Position numbers and translations under genes: made by a program
In this document: piece by piece, positions 45,578 to 57,540 of the stretch
Layout: every line of letters begins with the position of its first letter
Numbering within the stretch: the first letter of the stretch is position 1
Source: Buxus sempervirens
Taxonomy: Eukaryota; Streptophyta; Magnoliopsida; Buxales; Buxaceae
NCBI GenBank assembly: GCA_947561395.2
Contig: OX387187.1
Coordinates: 4,966,976 to 5,030,975, forward strand
DNA length: 64,000 nt
Reading direction: 5' to 3'
Notes under the pieces: generated by a model
What the model was told of the DNA's origin: nothing
What the model saw: only the letters and a program-made list of their open reading frames with translations
The model's database searches: none

Positions 45578-47228
45578 TTCCATTTTGCTTTGTTTTCAGA
45601 TCCTGGTGAGTACGATACCATACGGGTAGAGCCGTCAGTTGATGTAAAACCCCGATTTTTGCTAAGAATTATTTTTATTTAAATTAATTATGTGTACGTA
45701 TTAACTTAAGTAGCTGTGGGTATATGTAGGGATTTCGGTGGGCGAACACACACGGAATCAGGGAATTTCAAAGGTTGTCGAGTGGCAATCTACATATGGA
45801 AGGTATAAATACTTAAGGAAAATTAGGTTTTAGTTTTTTTTAATACTCGTATACTCTCGTAGCCGAAAGCGATTGCGGCTGCGTCGATTGATCTAGGTTT
45901 TTCGTTGGGAGAGAAGGAGAACTTTTAGTTTTTCAGAAGGGTTCAGGGTGCTCAAATAAAGTTGTTCGAATCAAGTTATTCAGAAGGGTTTTACTCTTGT
46001 GAACAGAAGATCCGGGTGTCGATTTCAATCAGACGAACGACTGTCGGTGATCGGCTGTGGTTCGAGTAATTACTGTTGCCGGGATATAAGTGTACAAGAG
46101 GTGAGTAGCATCGTTTTAAAACTGGGTTTTCGTATTTTCTTCGTGAGTTTATTCTGATGCATGTGTGTTTTCTGGAAGAAGTTCGTCCAAGCATGAGTTT
46201 CTTTAGAACTGAATGATGATAAATAAAAATGTGTTGGAATAATTTCAAAAGTGGTTTAAATGTCTTTTGGGGATATTAGGAGACTAGGAAAATTGTTACA
46301 GAGAGAAAATTTCCGGCCAGTCGTGTAAATCTGAAAATAACAGAGAGTTGAAATTCCAAGGTACCATCCGCCGAATTGGCGCTAATTGGCACCAACTGCA
46401 AGTAGTTGGCGCAAGGATTTTTCCCCTATCCGCCGAGCTCGCGCTTAGTTCGCGCCTAGCTCGCGCGGACTTGATTTCTATCCGCTCATCTCGAACGAAA
46501 CGTGCGCGAAGTTCGCGCCTAGCTCGCGCCCACTCGATTTAAGCGCATCCTAATTATTTTAAACCACGACCTATCCGCCGACCTCGCGCCTAGCGCTGGA
46601 GGTCAGCGCATGGTCCTAAAATTGGCCGAAGTAGAGTTTTGACCCAATTAAGCTGGTTTTGATGATTCTGAGGGTTCAAGCATTTGACTAATGATTTGTT
46701 TAGGACTTTAGAAACATTATTCCCTATTAAATTTTCTTTGAGAATATAAGTGGAAATTCTGAAAATTTTTAGAAGCATCCAAGATTATTTAGAAAGGACT
46801 AATGATAGATGATCTCATTGTAACTAACCCTAGGAGTCCCTGATTTAGGTTCCTGTTATTATATACTGTACTTGAATGCGAATTTATTTCATCTGATTTT
46901 TACTTGATTGCAAGTTTCTGAAATGTATTGTAAAGAATTCTTTTGGTGTGAGTTAAGGGTTTTATTACAAATGAACATGTGTTGTGAATTGTGAGTAATT
47001 GCTGGAGATACATGAGGTTCTGTTTTGGTCCAGAGGGACATGTGGTGAACTGGTTGAGTTATACATGATGTTGAACGTGTTGTTTTGTTTTGAAGTCAGA
47101 GTTGTGTTTTACGTTGGTTTACTGTTTCGGTTTAGCTTGTCATGGATCCATGCTTAAGCTTAGTAATGTAATGTTATTGTTGGTTGTTGAAATTGCATGG
47201 CCTTGTGTGTTGCCACGACCAATGTAGA

Positions 47229-47353
47229 GCAGCTAGAAACCCTGAGTAGGCCTGGTTGTCAATGCCGAAACCCGGGGAGTAGGCCGGCATTAGATGACGA
47301 AACCTGAGTAGGCCATCATTTCAGAGTTTCCGAAACCCTGAGTAGGCCGGAAC
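47229..47353 (+). other. Constant-loop hairpin array, four units (E2)
   Basis: Same units as 26641-26766. Unit 2 stem AATGCCG/CGGCATT is perfect; unit 3 ATGACG/ATCAT is weakened; unit 4 AGTTTCCG/CGGAACT pairs with one bulge. Confidence 0.6.
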
Positions 47354-47631
47354 TGTGTACATGGAGGTGTGGAGTGTCTACTTGGCATGTTTAATTTATC
47401 AACTTAACAATAGTCATGACATTGACCAATCGATGTGTTGCCGTATTGAATTGAAAGGTGATTAGAAACGATTATTGGTTTTGGTTTTAAACTTAGAAAT
47501 TGTAGTGGTTGCTTAATCGTACAGGATGTTTATCGATGCATAATTTGAACTGTTGTTAAATATTTCTGCATGCATATGCTACTCGCTGAGATATTCGTAT
47601 CTCACTCTATTGTTTTTGTTTTGTTTTTCAA

Positions 47632-47708
47632 ATACTCGAGGTGAGACGACTATTGGGGTAGATCCGACTGAGACTTATAGGGAGGAAGACTACTATTACA
47701 TCCCTTAG
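47632..47708 (+). other. LTR micro-exon/ORF tail, family E (E2)
   Basis: Frame TRGETTIGVDPTETYREEDY then YYIP and TAG. Compared with 60232-60308 there are three silent and two amino-acid changes. The acceptor here is TTTTTCAA, so splicing would be lost in this copy. Confidence 0.45.
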
Positions 47709-48259
47709 ACTTGTAGGTTATTTTGAATTGAACTTTGAATAAATTGAATGATTGAGGTGTAATAAAGTCCATTGAGGTTGTGCCATTTGAATCTTAGTTA
47801 AGTTTTGAATATTGAATTCTTAGATAAAGTATGATTGTGCACTCTGATATGTTTTAGTTAGGTGATTATCGAGCGATCACAAATGATTAAGATCCTTACC
47901 TAACACTCCGTGAGACATGTTATATCTTTATTGAACAACACGGATCCGGGGCGTTACAGTTGATTACCCAAAGTATAGGGAGGAGGACAACTACGCGGAG
48001 CAGTAGTAGTTTATTTGATTTTAGACTTTCTTGATTATACTTGTTGGATATTGTGAGTCATATTTTGATTCATGAATTGGTTTCATGTTGGAATTTGGTG
48101 ATTGGGATATTAATAGACTCTGATATGGAATGCTTTATATTCGATCTTGTTATATTCGTGTTTTTCCTTAACTCTGATATAGATCCTGCGGTTTAACTAA
48201 CTATCCGGACTCAAGTTACAGTTTCATTAGGTAACCCAGATCTGGGGCGTTACATAAGG

Positions 48260-49940
48260 CTTTACAATGGTTTCGTTGGATGGAGAAGAGTGGGCAATCG
48301 CTAGTTGGCTTGATTTCACTCGTGCCATGGAGGTGAGGTTCAGCCCCAATGATTTTGAAGATCCAACAGCTCTACTAACTAAATTGAGACAAACTACAAC
48401 AGCAGAAGATTATCAGACCAAATTTGAAGCCTTAGCCAACTGAGTAGATGGGTTGAATGGATCAGCAATGGTGAGTTGTTTTGTTGCAGGGCTGAAGGAG
48501 TAGATCAAGTTCATGGTCCAGATGCTCAAACCAACCACTCTTTCTGCAACAATAGGTTTGGCTCGACTTCAAGAAGAACGTGTGTCTTCCCAACGGCGAA
48601 TTCCTCAAGACAATGCACCTAGAACTCCTCACACAAGCGGACCAACACGAACCCCCACTGTTCCAATTAAGAGAGTCACTCCCACTGAGATGAAAGAAAG
48701 GAAGAAGAGGGGACTTTGCTACTACTGCGACAAGAAATTCTCCCCCGGACATCAATGCAAAGTCCAGAGGCTCTATCTGATGGATGCCTCTACTATAGAA
48801 GAAGACGAACATGAAGACGAAAAGGAAGAAGTGGTGGACATTGAGGAGCAGGGAGCTATTGAGGAGCCAAACATTACTCCCGAAATTTCACTCAATGCAA
48901 TCGTGGGATTATCTGCTCCCCAAACGATGAGGGTTAAGGGCACCATCGGGAAGAGATCCATCACGTTGTTGATTGACACAGGTAGCACTCATAACTTCTT
49001 AAATCTTGCTATCGCACATCAGAGCGGGCTCAAAAAATTATCAGAAACAAGGTTCAAGGTGATGGTAGCATCTAGAGAAAGAATAAAAAGTGACGGCAAG
49101 GATGCTGGAGTGATGATCAACCTGCAAGGAATTCCTATTGTTGAATTCTATCTCTTAAAGGTGGGTGGGTGCAATGCAGTCCTTGGTGCCCATTGGCTAA
49201 GAACGTTGGGTCCCATTACTTGGGACTTCTCCAATCTTATCATGAGCTTCAACATGGATGGCAAAAGATGTGAATTTAAGAGGGAAACATTGGGGGATGT
49301 GGAGTTTTTGGACGAACAACACTTCAAGAAATTGGATAAGGGTGGAAAGCAGGGAGTCCTACTACAACTATACAACCTCTCTACACCAATCCAAGAGACC
49401 GATGCAAATCCACAGCTACAACGACTCCTATCTGAATTCCATGAGGTGTTTGAAGAACCCCAAAGGCTCCCACCACCACATGTGCAAGATCATCGAATAC
49501 CACTTATAAAAGGTTCGCAACCAGTCAATGTTTGTCCATATAGATATCCTTATTTCCAGAAGACAGAGATCAAGAACATTGTTCGAGATATGCTTCAAGC
49601 AGGGATTATATTACCAAGTCAAAGCCCCCACTCGTCTCCAGATCTTTTGGTGAAGAAACGCGATGGTAGTTGGAGGATGTGCGTAGATTACCGTGCACTC
49701 AACAAGCTTACCGTCAACGACAGGTTCCCCATTCCGATGGTGGACGAATTGCTAGATGAGTTACATGGAGCAAGCGTTTTCTCCAAGCTCGATCTAAGGT
49801 CCAGTTATCACCAAATTAGAATGAATCCGGATGATGTCTCAAAAACTACCTTTCGTGCCCATGAAGGACATTATGAATTTTTAGTCATGCCATTCGGCTT
49901 GACTAATGCACCCTCCACTTTCCAAAGTTGGATGAATTAG
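48260..49940 (+). pseudogene. Family-C gag (3' part), protease and RT start
   Basis: Gag resumes ALQWFRWMEKSGQ, needs a frameshift near 48300 (then WLDFTRAMEVRFSPNDFEDP), and carries TGA at 48441 and TAG at 48501. From 48513 a 475-codon open stretch has the zinc knuckle CYYCDKKFSPGHQC, an acidic linker, the protease active site DTGSTHNFLN and RT up to [20 protein letters not shown], where TAG at 49938 interrupts. The RT residues (VDYRALNKLTVNDRFPIPMV, SKLDLRSSYHQIRM) fit the Reina/CRM side of the chromoviruses. Confidence 0.9.
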
Positions 49941-52249
49941 GTGTTCCGATTGTATTTACGTAAATTCGTATTGGTGTTTTTCGATGATATTCTTGTCTAC
50001 AGCAAATCAATGGAGGAGCACCTTGATCATCTTCGTCTTGTGCTTGAAATCTTAAGGGATAACCAATTGTATGCCAAGAGATCAAAATGTCAATTTGGGT
50101 CCTAGCAGATTAGTTATCTCGGCCATATTGTATCACATCAAGGAGTTGCAGCCGATCTGGAAAAGATTAGTAGCATGATCGAGTGGCCTGAGCCAACTAC
50201 AATTAAATCACTTCGTGGTTTCCTTGGTCTCATAGGCTACTACAGAAAATTTATTAAAGACTACGCTAAGATTGCCAGCTCCCTCACCGCAATGTTAAAG
50301 AAAAACTCATTCTCATGGATAGAGGAGAGCAGAAAGGCATTTCGAAACTTAAAGTTAGCAGTGTCCTCACCACCTGTGTTGGCTCTACTGGATTTCTCTC
50401 AACCCTTCGTTATTGAATGTGATGCCTCGGGAACCACTGTTGGAGCTGTTCTTTCTCAAGGAGAGAGACCAATGGCTTTCTTTATTCAAGCACTCAAAGG
50501 TGGAGCATTGCAGTTATCAACATATGAGAAAGAACTCCTATCATTAATAATGGCAATCAGGAAATGGAGGGGTTACATTGTTGGGAGAGCCTTTGTGGTT
50601 CGTACTGATAAAAAAGTCTCAAATTCTTGCTAGAATAGAGGGTTGGCACTCCTATGCAACAAAAGTGGCTGCCGAAATTGATGGGGTTCAATTTTACCAT
50701 TGAATACAAGAGAGGGAGAGAGAATAGTGCAGCCGATGCACTATCAAGAAAGGATGAGGTCGTAGGAAGCATGACAATCTCAACGCCTAAACCCATCTGG
50801 TTGGAGGGCATCAAGCAAGATTACAAAGTGGACGTTGGCCTACAAGCCAAAGTTCAACAGTTCCAAGCGGGCCAACTCGATCCCAACCGATATAGCATGA
50901 AAGATGGGCTTCTATTCTATAAAAAAAGGCTAGTTCTAAGCCCAAAGAGCCAGTTGCTTTCTCAGCTCTTACAAGAGCTCCACGCCTCTCCTATTGCTGG
51001 CCATTTGGGGTTCCACAAAATTTACCATCGAGTGAAGCGGGATTTTTTCTGGGAAGGATTAAGATCAGAGGTTAGACGTTTTGTAAGAGAATGCAATATC
51101 TGTCAACGCATAAAGGGTGAGAAAATCTCTCCAGCCGGGCTACTCCAACCTCTCCCAATTCCTACACGGGTCTAGTCCGAGGTCACCATGGATTTCATAG
51201 ATGGGTTACCAAATTCTGAAGGGAAATATACTATAATGGTGGTGGTCGATTGCTTGTCAAAATACGAACATTTCATGGCACTTTCTTATCCTTATACATC
51301 TCAGCTGGTAGCTTGTATTTTCTTTGATAATGTTTTCAAGCTTCATGGATTACCAATGGTGATAGTGAGTGATCGAGATAGTGTCTTTACCAGTTCATTT
51401 TGGAGGGAATTGTTTAAGTTGCAGGGCACACAACTTAACATGAGTATGGCCTATCACCTGCAAACTGACGGCCAATCAGAAGTGGTGAATCGTTGCCTCG
51501 AAAATTATTTGCGATGTTTTGTGGGGACAAAACCCAAAAGTTGGGTTCGATGGTTATCCTTAGCAGAGTATTGGTATAATACGAATCCTACTCCTCAATT
51601 GGGATGACTCCCTACGAAGCTTTATATGGGGTACAGCCACCTAGGTTGCTTTCCTACATACCAGGCACCACATGAGTTCAAGAAGTGGAGGATACTTTAA
51701 AGGAGAGGGATCATATCCTAAAATTGCTCAAGGATAACTTATCTCTAGCTCAACAACGTATGAAGAGGTTCGCAGATTTGAAAAGGAGTGAACAAGAGTT
51801 TGAGGTTGGAGATTACGTCTATCTAAAACTACAACCCTATCGACAACATTCGATTGCAGCAAGGAAAGCAATGAAACTCTCCCCAAGATATTATGGGCCT
51901 TATCAAGTTGTTCAATGTGTGGGGTCCGTAGCTTACAAGTTGCAGCTACCAATAGGATCGAAGGTTCACCCAGTTTTCCATGTATCTTGCTTAAAGAAGA
52001 AGATTGGGGATGGAGGCATGGTCCAGACGGCCTGGCCACCAATCACTAATGAAGGGGTAACTCAAGCCATACCCGAAGAGATATTAGATCGTAGAATTGT
52101 CAAGAGGGGTAATCGAGCAGTAACCGAAGTACTTGTTCGATGGCAAGGAACGGATAAGGTAGATGCAACATGGGAATGTTATCATGATCTTAAGGAGAAA
52201 TATCCAAAATCAATCCTTGAGGACAAGGAATTTTTTAAGGGGAAGGGAA
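49941..52249 (+). pseudogene. pol: Family-C pol: RT catalytic part, RNase H, integrase, chromodomain
   Basis: Continues with [15 protein letters not shown] (FFDD in place of the more usual YxDD form), TAG at 50103, then RNase H (FVIECDASGTTVGAVLSQ). Frame changes occur between 50590 and 50654. The integrase zinc finger (HLGFHKIYHRV ... CNICQRI), TAG at 51173 (Trp position), the integrase core (MDFIDGLP, VSDRDSVFT, AEYWYNT) and a frame change near 51600 follow. The last part has the chromodomain EVLVRWQGTDKVDATWECYH. The ORF runs past the PPT into the LTR. Not functional. Confidence 0.9.
52237..52249 (+). other. Polypurine tract of family-C element
   Basis: AAGGGGAAGGGAA just before the 3' LTR start TGATATGTGACC. 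Confidence 0.85.
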
Positions 52250-52650
52250 TGATATGTGACCCACCTGGCCATCTTAAGCAACGTGCATGGGGCATATTCG
52301 TTGAGTTTGGTCCACATGCAAAGCATCCCAAGGTTACTAGGAGTTGTTACCACCTATTAAATTAGTTATTTCATTGAGTTGTACGTGCTTAGTTTGTGGA
52401 GAAGTTGGAATCTTGTTAGTTGAGTAAGTAATCTTCAGTTAGGACTCTCACATATAGTGGGGAGTTGTAGAAGTAGTTAACATAACCGTAGGATGGTGTG
52501 CCAAGTGTGCAAGTCTCATGTATATATTCTTGTCTTTTGAATTTTAGTAAATCATCATATATCCCAAAATTTATCTTAATCGTGGAGGTCGGCTTTCCTC
52601 GAACTAAGCCAATTACAACATTGCAAAAACTAAGCTTAAATCACGTAACA
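52250..52650 (+). repeat. 3' LTR of family-C element
   Basis: 401 bp, ends AATCACGTAACA, followed by the TSD CCCAC. About 5% divergent from 39020-39412. Confidence 0.93.
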
Positions 52651-52667
52651 CCCACCCCTCCCCCTTC

Positions 52668-53639
52668 TGTAAAACCCTGGATTTTCCTAAAATAACATAA
52701 ATCAATAAAAAATAATTAATGAATAAATTAGTTAGATTTTGAAGTAAAGGTAATTAAAAAGGTAAAATAGGAATCTAACTTATATTATAAAGGAGAACTT
52801 GAAGAACTCATATTTACGATTGAAATCTCAAATTATGAAGAGAAATAATAAGAAGAATTATATTTGAGGAATTGTGAAGAAATTTAAAGTTTTAGTAAGG
52901 AAATAAAAGAAAAAGGTATTTCTAATTAGTCAAATCCATGAAAAGAATAAAATTTATTAATTATTAAGTCAAGAAACTTAATTAGGCCAAATTGTAGTTT
53001 AGATGAATTTAAAATAAGGAATTTAAGGTTTAAAAGAAAGAAATAATGACTTAATGGTAATATTACTATTTAGGGTCTACAATTTTAGTAATATAGTAGA
53101 ATATTAAATGTTTAGTTATAATTTAAATTTTAGGAATTAAATTAGCACAAAAATTTATTAGAAAATTTTTAAGAGGAAGTTTGAGGAAAATAATTGGGAA
53201 GAAGGGGTAAAGGAGTAATAAGTTATAAATTAGAAGGGGGAAACCAACCTAATTAGGGTTGCTTACTATTGGGACTATAAAAGAGAAGTTTTAGAGGAGG
53301 TTAGGGTTTTTAAAGGAGTCAAAAATAAGGAGAAAGGAGAGGAGAAATCGTGCATATGATCAGGAGAAAATAGAAAGAGGAAGGGAGAAAAGAAAAGAGG
53401 GGTTTTAGGAAGGAGTGCTGCATATGGTCGACCAGCCAAGTTCGAACGGAGCTCTAGAAAAATCCAACCGTTGGAATGACCTGAAATTTTGAGGTTATGA
53501 TCTTAACTCGAGGAACTTCAATCTGAACGGTGGAGATTAGATTTATAAGGGTTTAAAGAGGTGCAATCAAGCTCAGAAAATCAAGGTACGATCAGATTTT
53601 CCAAAGAAAGAATTCACATAATAAGGCAAGTAGCAAACC
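52668..53639 (+). repeat. 5' part of a family-E LTR (E1 subtype)
   Basis: Begins TGTAAAACCCTGGATTTTCC and follows the E1 copy at 24019 through the TATA box (ACTATAAAAGAG, about 53274) to the donor-like AAGGCAAGTAG (about 53627). It then stops at 53639 where LTR F begins. Its 3' part is not found in the window. Confidence 0.75.
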
Positions 53640-53998
53640 TGTAGCACCCCGAAACCAGGTCCATCCGGTTAAGGTTCATACTAGATTCCGAGCACTAATT
53701 TAGGGCCCAAAGCATAAGTCACCTTAAGAAATAATTTAAGACAATTATAAACCTAAATTAATATAAAAACAGCTATATAACGGCTATAACAACAAGGTTC
53801 TATGAAGACTCAACACCTAATTATTCACAATTATATATCAACATCATCATATCCAACAAAAGCAATGATCAAAAGGGGTTATCTAACTCTCACTCTCTAT
53901 CACAACATTCATATATAGACATCCTAAATACATATGTACAATGACACCAAAATACATCCATGACATCAAAAGAAAATAACAGACTGAACTATAGACCC

Positions 53999-54072
53999 TC
54001 AAGGACGATAATAGTCCTCTGGTCTATATGCCTGATCTCCCTCACGTATATCCTCAGGTCGTTCTCCTGGTG
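53999..54072 (-). other. LTR micro-exon/ORF tail, family F
   Basis: In element sense, after TTGTTTTCAG: PGERPEDIREGDQAYRPEDY then YRP and TGA. Shares REGD and PEDYY with family A, and PGE at its start with family D. Confidence 0.45.
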
Positions 54073-54111
54073 CTGAAAACAAAACACCGAATAGACAGGG
54101 AAAAACACACA

Positions 54112-54126
54112 TGAGAAATAATCTCA
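54112..54126 (-). other. LTR hairpin, TTATT-loop version (family F)
   Basis: Element-sense TGAGA-TTATT-TCTCA, 5-bp stem, upstream of the pyrimidine tract and TTTTCAG. Confidence 0.45.
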
Positions 54127-56161
54127 ATAAGAAGTAATATGCGAAATACAGTATTATGCTAAACCATGTTGTGTAGTTTGAAATACCACAAGATATAAGT
54201 TTTATCAAAAAACTATGCTAAATCCGCAAGTGAGTATCCTTATCATAAGCATGCTATATAGAATAAAAACAGGCAATTAAAATAACATATACACCATGCA
54301 TGCAGTTCAAAGAAATGCAAATAAGGCAAGAACAATCTAACATAGCAAGTAGGACTCATGTCTTTGGCAAGTCTATAAATCAAATTAAGAAATAAGTCCA
54401 GCTTTTGCCACCTCACGATTTACTAGAAGAAAGCCTCGCAATCTTCCTACGGAGTACACCCTCCCTGGGGTTGGCAAGTACAACCCAAATACAACACTGA
54501 TCCAGTACCAATCTCATGTCAAACTTGATGAGGGAACCACACAGGGTTTATGTACCTCGTTTCAATATCACATCTGATGAGGGAGCCACACTGGGCCTGT
54601 GTTAGCTCATCCCAATATCATATCCAATGAGGGTGTAAAACCCCGATTTTTCTACATGATTTTATTGGAAAAATATAATTAATAAGCTGTGTGTATGTAG
54701 GGAATCTCGGTGGGTGAGCATGCACCGAATCTTTGGTTTTCAAAAACTCGTCAAGTGGCAAGTATGTATGGTAAGTATAAATACTTAAGGTAGTTGCTTC
54801 GTAGGTTTCGTTTTCGCACGTTGCGAGGGAAGGAGATCACGGCTGTTTGTTTTAGGGTTTTGGGAGAGGAGCCGACTTGTTGGTTTTCCTTGTTGCTAAG
54901 AGAAGTTCAGAAGATCATCCTTGCGAAGAAATTTTACAGGGTCGACTGTTGGACTTGCGAACAGAGGATCGAAGGAGGATCGATTGTGGGCTTTGCTGTT
55001 CGAGTAGTTGCTGTTGCAAGGATTTGAGCGTGCAAAAGGTGAGTAGCATCGTTTTAATCTAGGTTTTGGCTTTGATCATTGAGTTTTAGTTGTATTGCAT
55101 GAGTTTCTAGAAAATGCAGTTTCGAACGTGTGTTTTTGGAAGGATTTTTAGAGATGAATTTTGATGTGTTTAGATTAATTTCGAAACTTGTTTAAACGTC
55201 CTTTGGGGATAGTAGAAGGTTAGGAAAATTGTTACAGATGTCAAATTTTTGGTCAGTCATGGAGATTTGGAAATAACAGAGAGTCGTCAAATCGTGTTTG
55301 GATCCGCCGAGCTGCCGCTATCTTCCTGAACTCAGCGGCAGGTCAGCGCGAGGTAGTATTAGGGTTCGCCAAGCTCGCGCTCAACTCGCACCGAGTGGTT
55401 TAGTTAAGCGTGAGATCGATTTTCGTTACCGCCAAGTTCACGCCCATCTCTTGCTAAGCCTATTTTCAGTTAGCGCGAAGTGTATTTGTATAACCGAGTT
55501 ATCGCCGACCTCGCGCCAAGCGCCAAAGGTCAGCGCAAACCCTAAGAGCTAGCTGAAATGTGAATTTGTCCAAATAAAGCCAGATTCTGATATTTTGGGG
55601 TTCCAATCTCTTAGCAAATGACCTGATTAGGATCTTAGAACTACTTTTATCTATTCAAACCACCCTGAGATTATTAAGTTGAATTATTGATAATTTTAGG
55701 AGTTTCCGAAGTAAATTTTAAGGGCTATCGGTAAGTTATGTTACTGTTCCTAACACTAGGAGTTCATGATTTAGATCTCTCTTTTGTTATACACTTGTTC
55801 TTGATTGAGAAATTGTTTAATCTGGTTTTACTTGATTTAAAGTTCTGAACTGTATTTGTAAAGTTTATCTTGGTATGAGTAAATGGGTTTTATTACCAAA
55901 GGTCTTGTGTTCTGGAATGGGAATAATCACTGAAAGTACATGAGGTACTATTTCTAGTCTGGAGTGACCTGTGTTGAGCTGTTTTGTGATGTGCATGATG
56001 ATGAGTATTGTTGATTTAATATGATGTCAAAGTTGAGTTTATACGATGGTTTTCTGTTTTGGTTTAGCTTGTCCTGGATCCATGCTTAAGCTTAGTAATG
56101 TGATGGTATTGTTGGTTGTTATAATTGCATGGCCTTGTGTGTTGCCACGACCGGTGTAGAG

Positions 56162-56253
56162 CAGCCAGAAACCCTGAGTAGGCCTAGTTGTCAATGCCGA
56201 AACCCGAGGAGTAGGCCGGCATTGGATGATGAAACCCTGAGTAGGCCGGAACT
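56162..56253 (+). other. Constant-loop hairpin array, one unit lost (E3)
   Basis: Units 1 and 2 are present, with unit 2 stem CAATGCCG/CGGCATTG perfect over 8 bp. Then the left arm of unit 3 (GATGATG) is joined through the shared loop to the right arm of unit 4 (CCGGAACTG), as if one unit were removed by recombination within the identical loops. Confidence 0.6.
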
Positions 56254-57449
56254 GTGTACATGGAGGTGTGGAGTGTCTACTTGGCATGTTAATTAATCAA
56301 CTTAACAATAGTCATGATGTGCGCGCGTGGGAAACGCGGCACGGGGTAATTCGGAGTCGCCACCGCCTGATGGGGTGCAGGCGGACACCTGGGTGCCTAA
56401 TCCTGTCTATTAGGGCTTTTGGTCTGCGGCTTGAGATTCTAAGTCTGTTCTCGGTTGTGGTCTGGGGAAGTCCGTAGACACCCCGGTCCACACCCGTCGG
56501 ATGACGGGTCCCGTGGGTTCCCTGGTTTGAGTCAGCTTACATTGGTCTCACCTGATTCCTAATCCGATATGCAATTTGGTTAAGTCTGGCGGGACCACCT
56601 GAGTGGTGTGGGTCCCTTTAATTGCTTTTATCTTGTTTAATTAGGTGATCTGGGTCTGGTTGGGTGGGCCCTGTTGGAAGGCCCACGGTATCCTTGGTGG
56701 GCTTAGTGAAGCCCGTGTACCCTTGTGGACCTTCGTCTAGCCTGAGAGGTCCTTTGGGCTTTGGTTAGTTCAATTGATTTTACTTTAAGTTCAGATTTGA
56801 AGATTAAGTGTTTTTCATGCACAAGTGGGCCGGACCGGTTTGTGGGCCCCTAAGGTGGGCCCACATGGTGTCCAAGTATTTTTTACTGGATTTATCTTTT
56901 TAATTTTGCCAAAGTGATTTGGACACTGGGCTTGGGGCCCGCAGTCCAAATTTGGGCTTGTAAGCCCAAGTTACCAGAAGTTAGGGTTTGCACCCTTCCT
57001 TGGTTTGGTTGGTGGGCTTTGGCGGGCCCGGTAGGCCCTTGCCCTTGGTCTCGGCCAAACCACGCAATTCACGCATCAATTTCACATAACAAGGCTCGGG
57101 TGGGCCGCATTGGGTTTGGCCCGCCCGGTTCAATTGTTCGTTTTACTTAAGTTATTTTAATGGCATGCTTTGGTGTTTATTGGGCTTGGTGGGCCCCGTT
57201 GGAAGGCCCACTGGAAGTCAAGTTGGACCGAGAGTCCAAGTCCCATGTCGGGTTTCCGGGTGACCCAGAAACCCTTTTGGTTTATCCGGTTTGGTTCGGA
57301 AATATCATTCACATTTAGCAATAATCACAGAAAAAAAAACACAAGATAGACACTCTGTCAGAAAAAAAAACTGGCTCATTGTGCTGGGTCCAAGGAGAGG
57401 TACCAAGGTACGAGTTGGATGCGCAACGAACAAAGGGGGTGGGGGGTGC

Positions 57450-57470
57450 GGGGGGGGGGGGGGGGGGGGG
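57450..57470 (+). repeat. Poly-G run (21 G)
   Basis: Homopolymer within LTR B3; potential quadruplex. Confidence 0.9.
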
Positions 57471-57540
57471 CGAAGCCCCCCGCGGTACAGTAAAGGGCAT
57501 TTTTGGAAATTTTCAAAAATATACCAATTTCGCATGTTTT

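Larger units (their letters stand above)
45643..47958 (+). mobile_element. Solo LTR, family E (copy E2)
   Basis: 2,316 bp, TGTAAAACCCCGATTT ... CCGGGGCGTTACA, with a perfect TSD GTTGA (45638-45642 and 47959-47963). TATA GGTATAAATAC at about 45801, strong donor AAGAG|GTGAGTAG at 46101, CpG inverted-repeat cluster 46365-46615, TGGATCCA at about 47143, constant-loop array 47229-47353, hairpin 47587-47604, acceptor changed to CAA, micro-ORF 47632-47708. Confidence 0.94.
45600..48006 (+). other. LTR micro-exon/ORF tail, family D (split by LTR E2)
   Basis: 45600-45642 joined to 47964-48006 reads PGEYDTIRVEPSVDYPKYRE then EDNYAEQ and TAG. It corresponds in position and character to the REEDYYYIP tail of family E and the PEDYYYPDL tail of family A. 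The insertion of E2 with TSD GTTGA split it. Confidence 0.4.
39863..48254 (+). mobile_element. Solo LTR, family D, with two nested solo LTRs
   Basis: TGTAAGATCCTGGAATT ... TCTGGGGCGTTACA with a perfect TSD TAAGG (39858-39862 and 48255-48259). About 2.8 kb without the nested B (40576-43844) and E (45643-47958) LTRs. Element-sense order: TATA run (about 40193-40212), donor CCAG|GTAAGTAG at 40345, CTCGAGCG cluster (44040-44270), GTGTACT-loop array (44873-45290), TGGATCCA (45037), hairpin 45560-45577, acceptor TTTTCAG 45593-45599, micro-ORF 45600-48006 (interrupted). No internal domain. Confidence 0.92.
39020..52650 (+). mobile_element. Ty3/gypsy chromovirus, Reina-like (family C), nested and decayed
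   Basis: 5' LTR 39020-39412, initiator-Met PBS 39417-39427, gag (split), protease, RT, RNase H, integrase, chromodomain, PPT 52237-52249, 3' LTR 52250-52650. A perfect TSD CCCAC lies at 39015-39019 and 52651-52655. About 5.2 kb is its own sequence; the rest is the family-D solo LTR with its nested LTRs (39863-48254). Short LTRs and the group-I-like chromodomain point to the Reina clade. The LTRs differ by about 20 substitutions in about 393 bp plus an 8-bp gap, much older than the 20-9414 element. At least seven nonsense codons and three frameshifts kill it. Confidence 0.93.
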
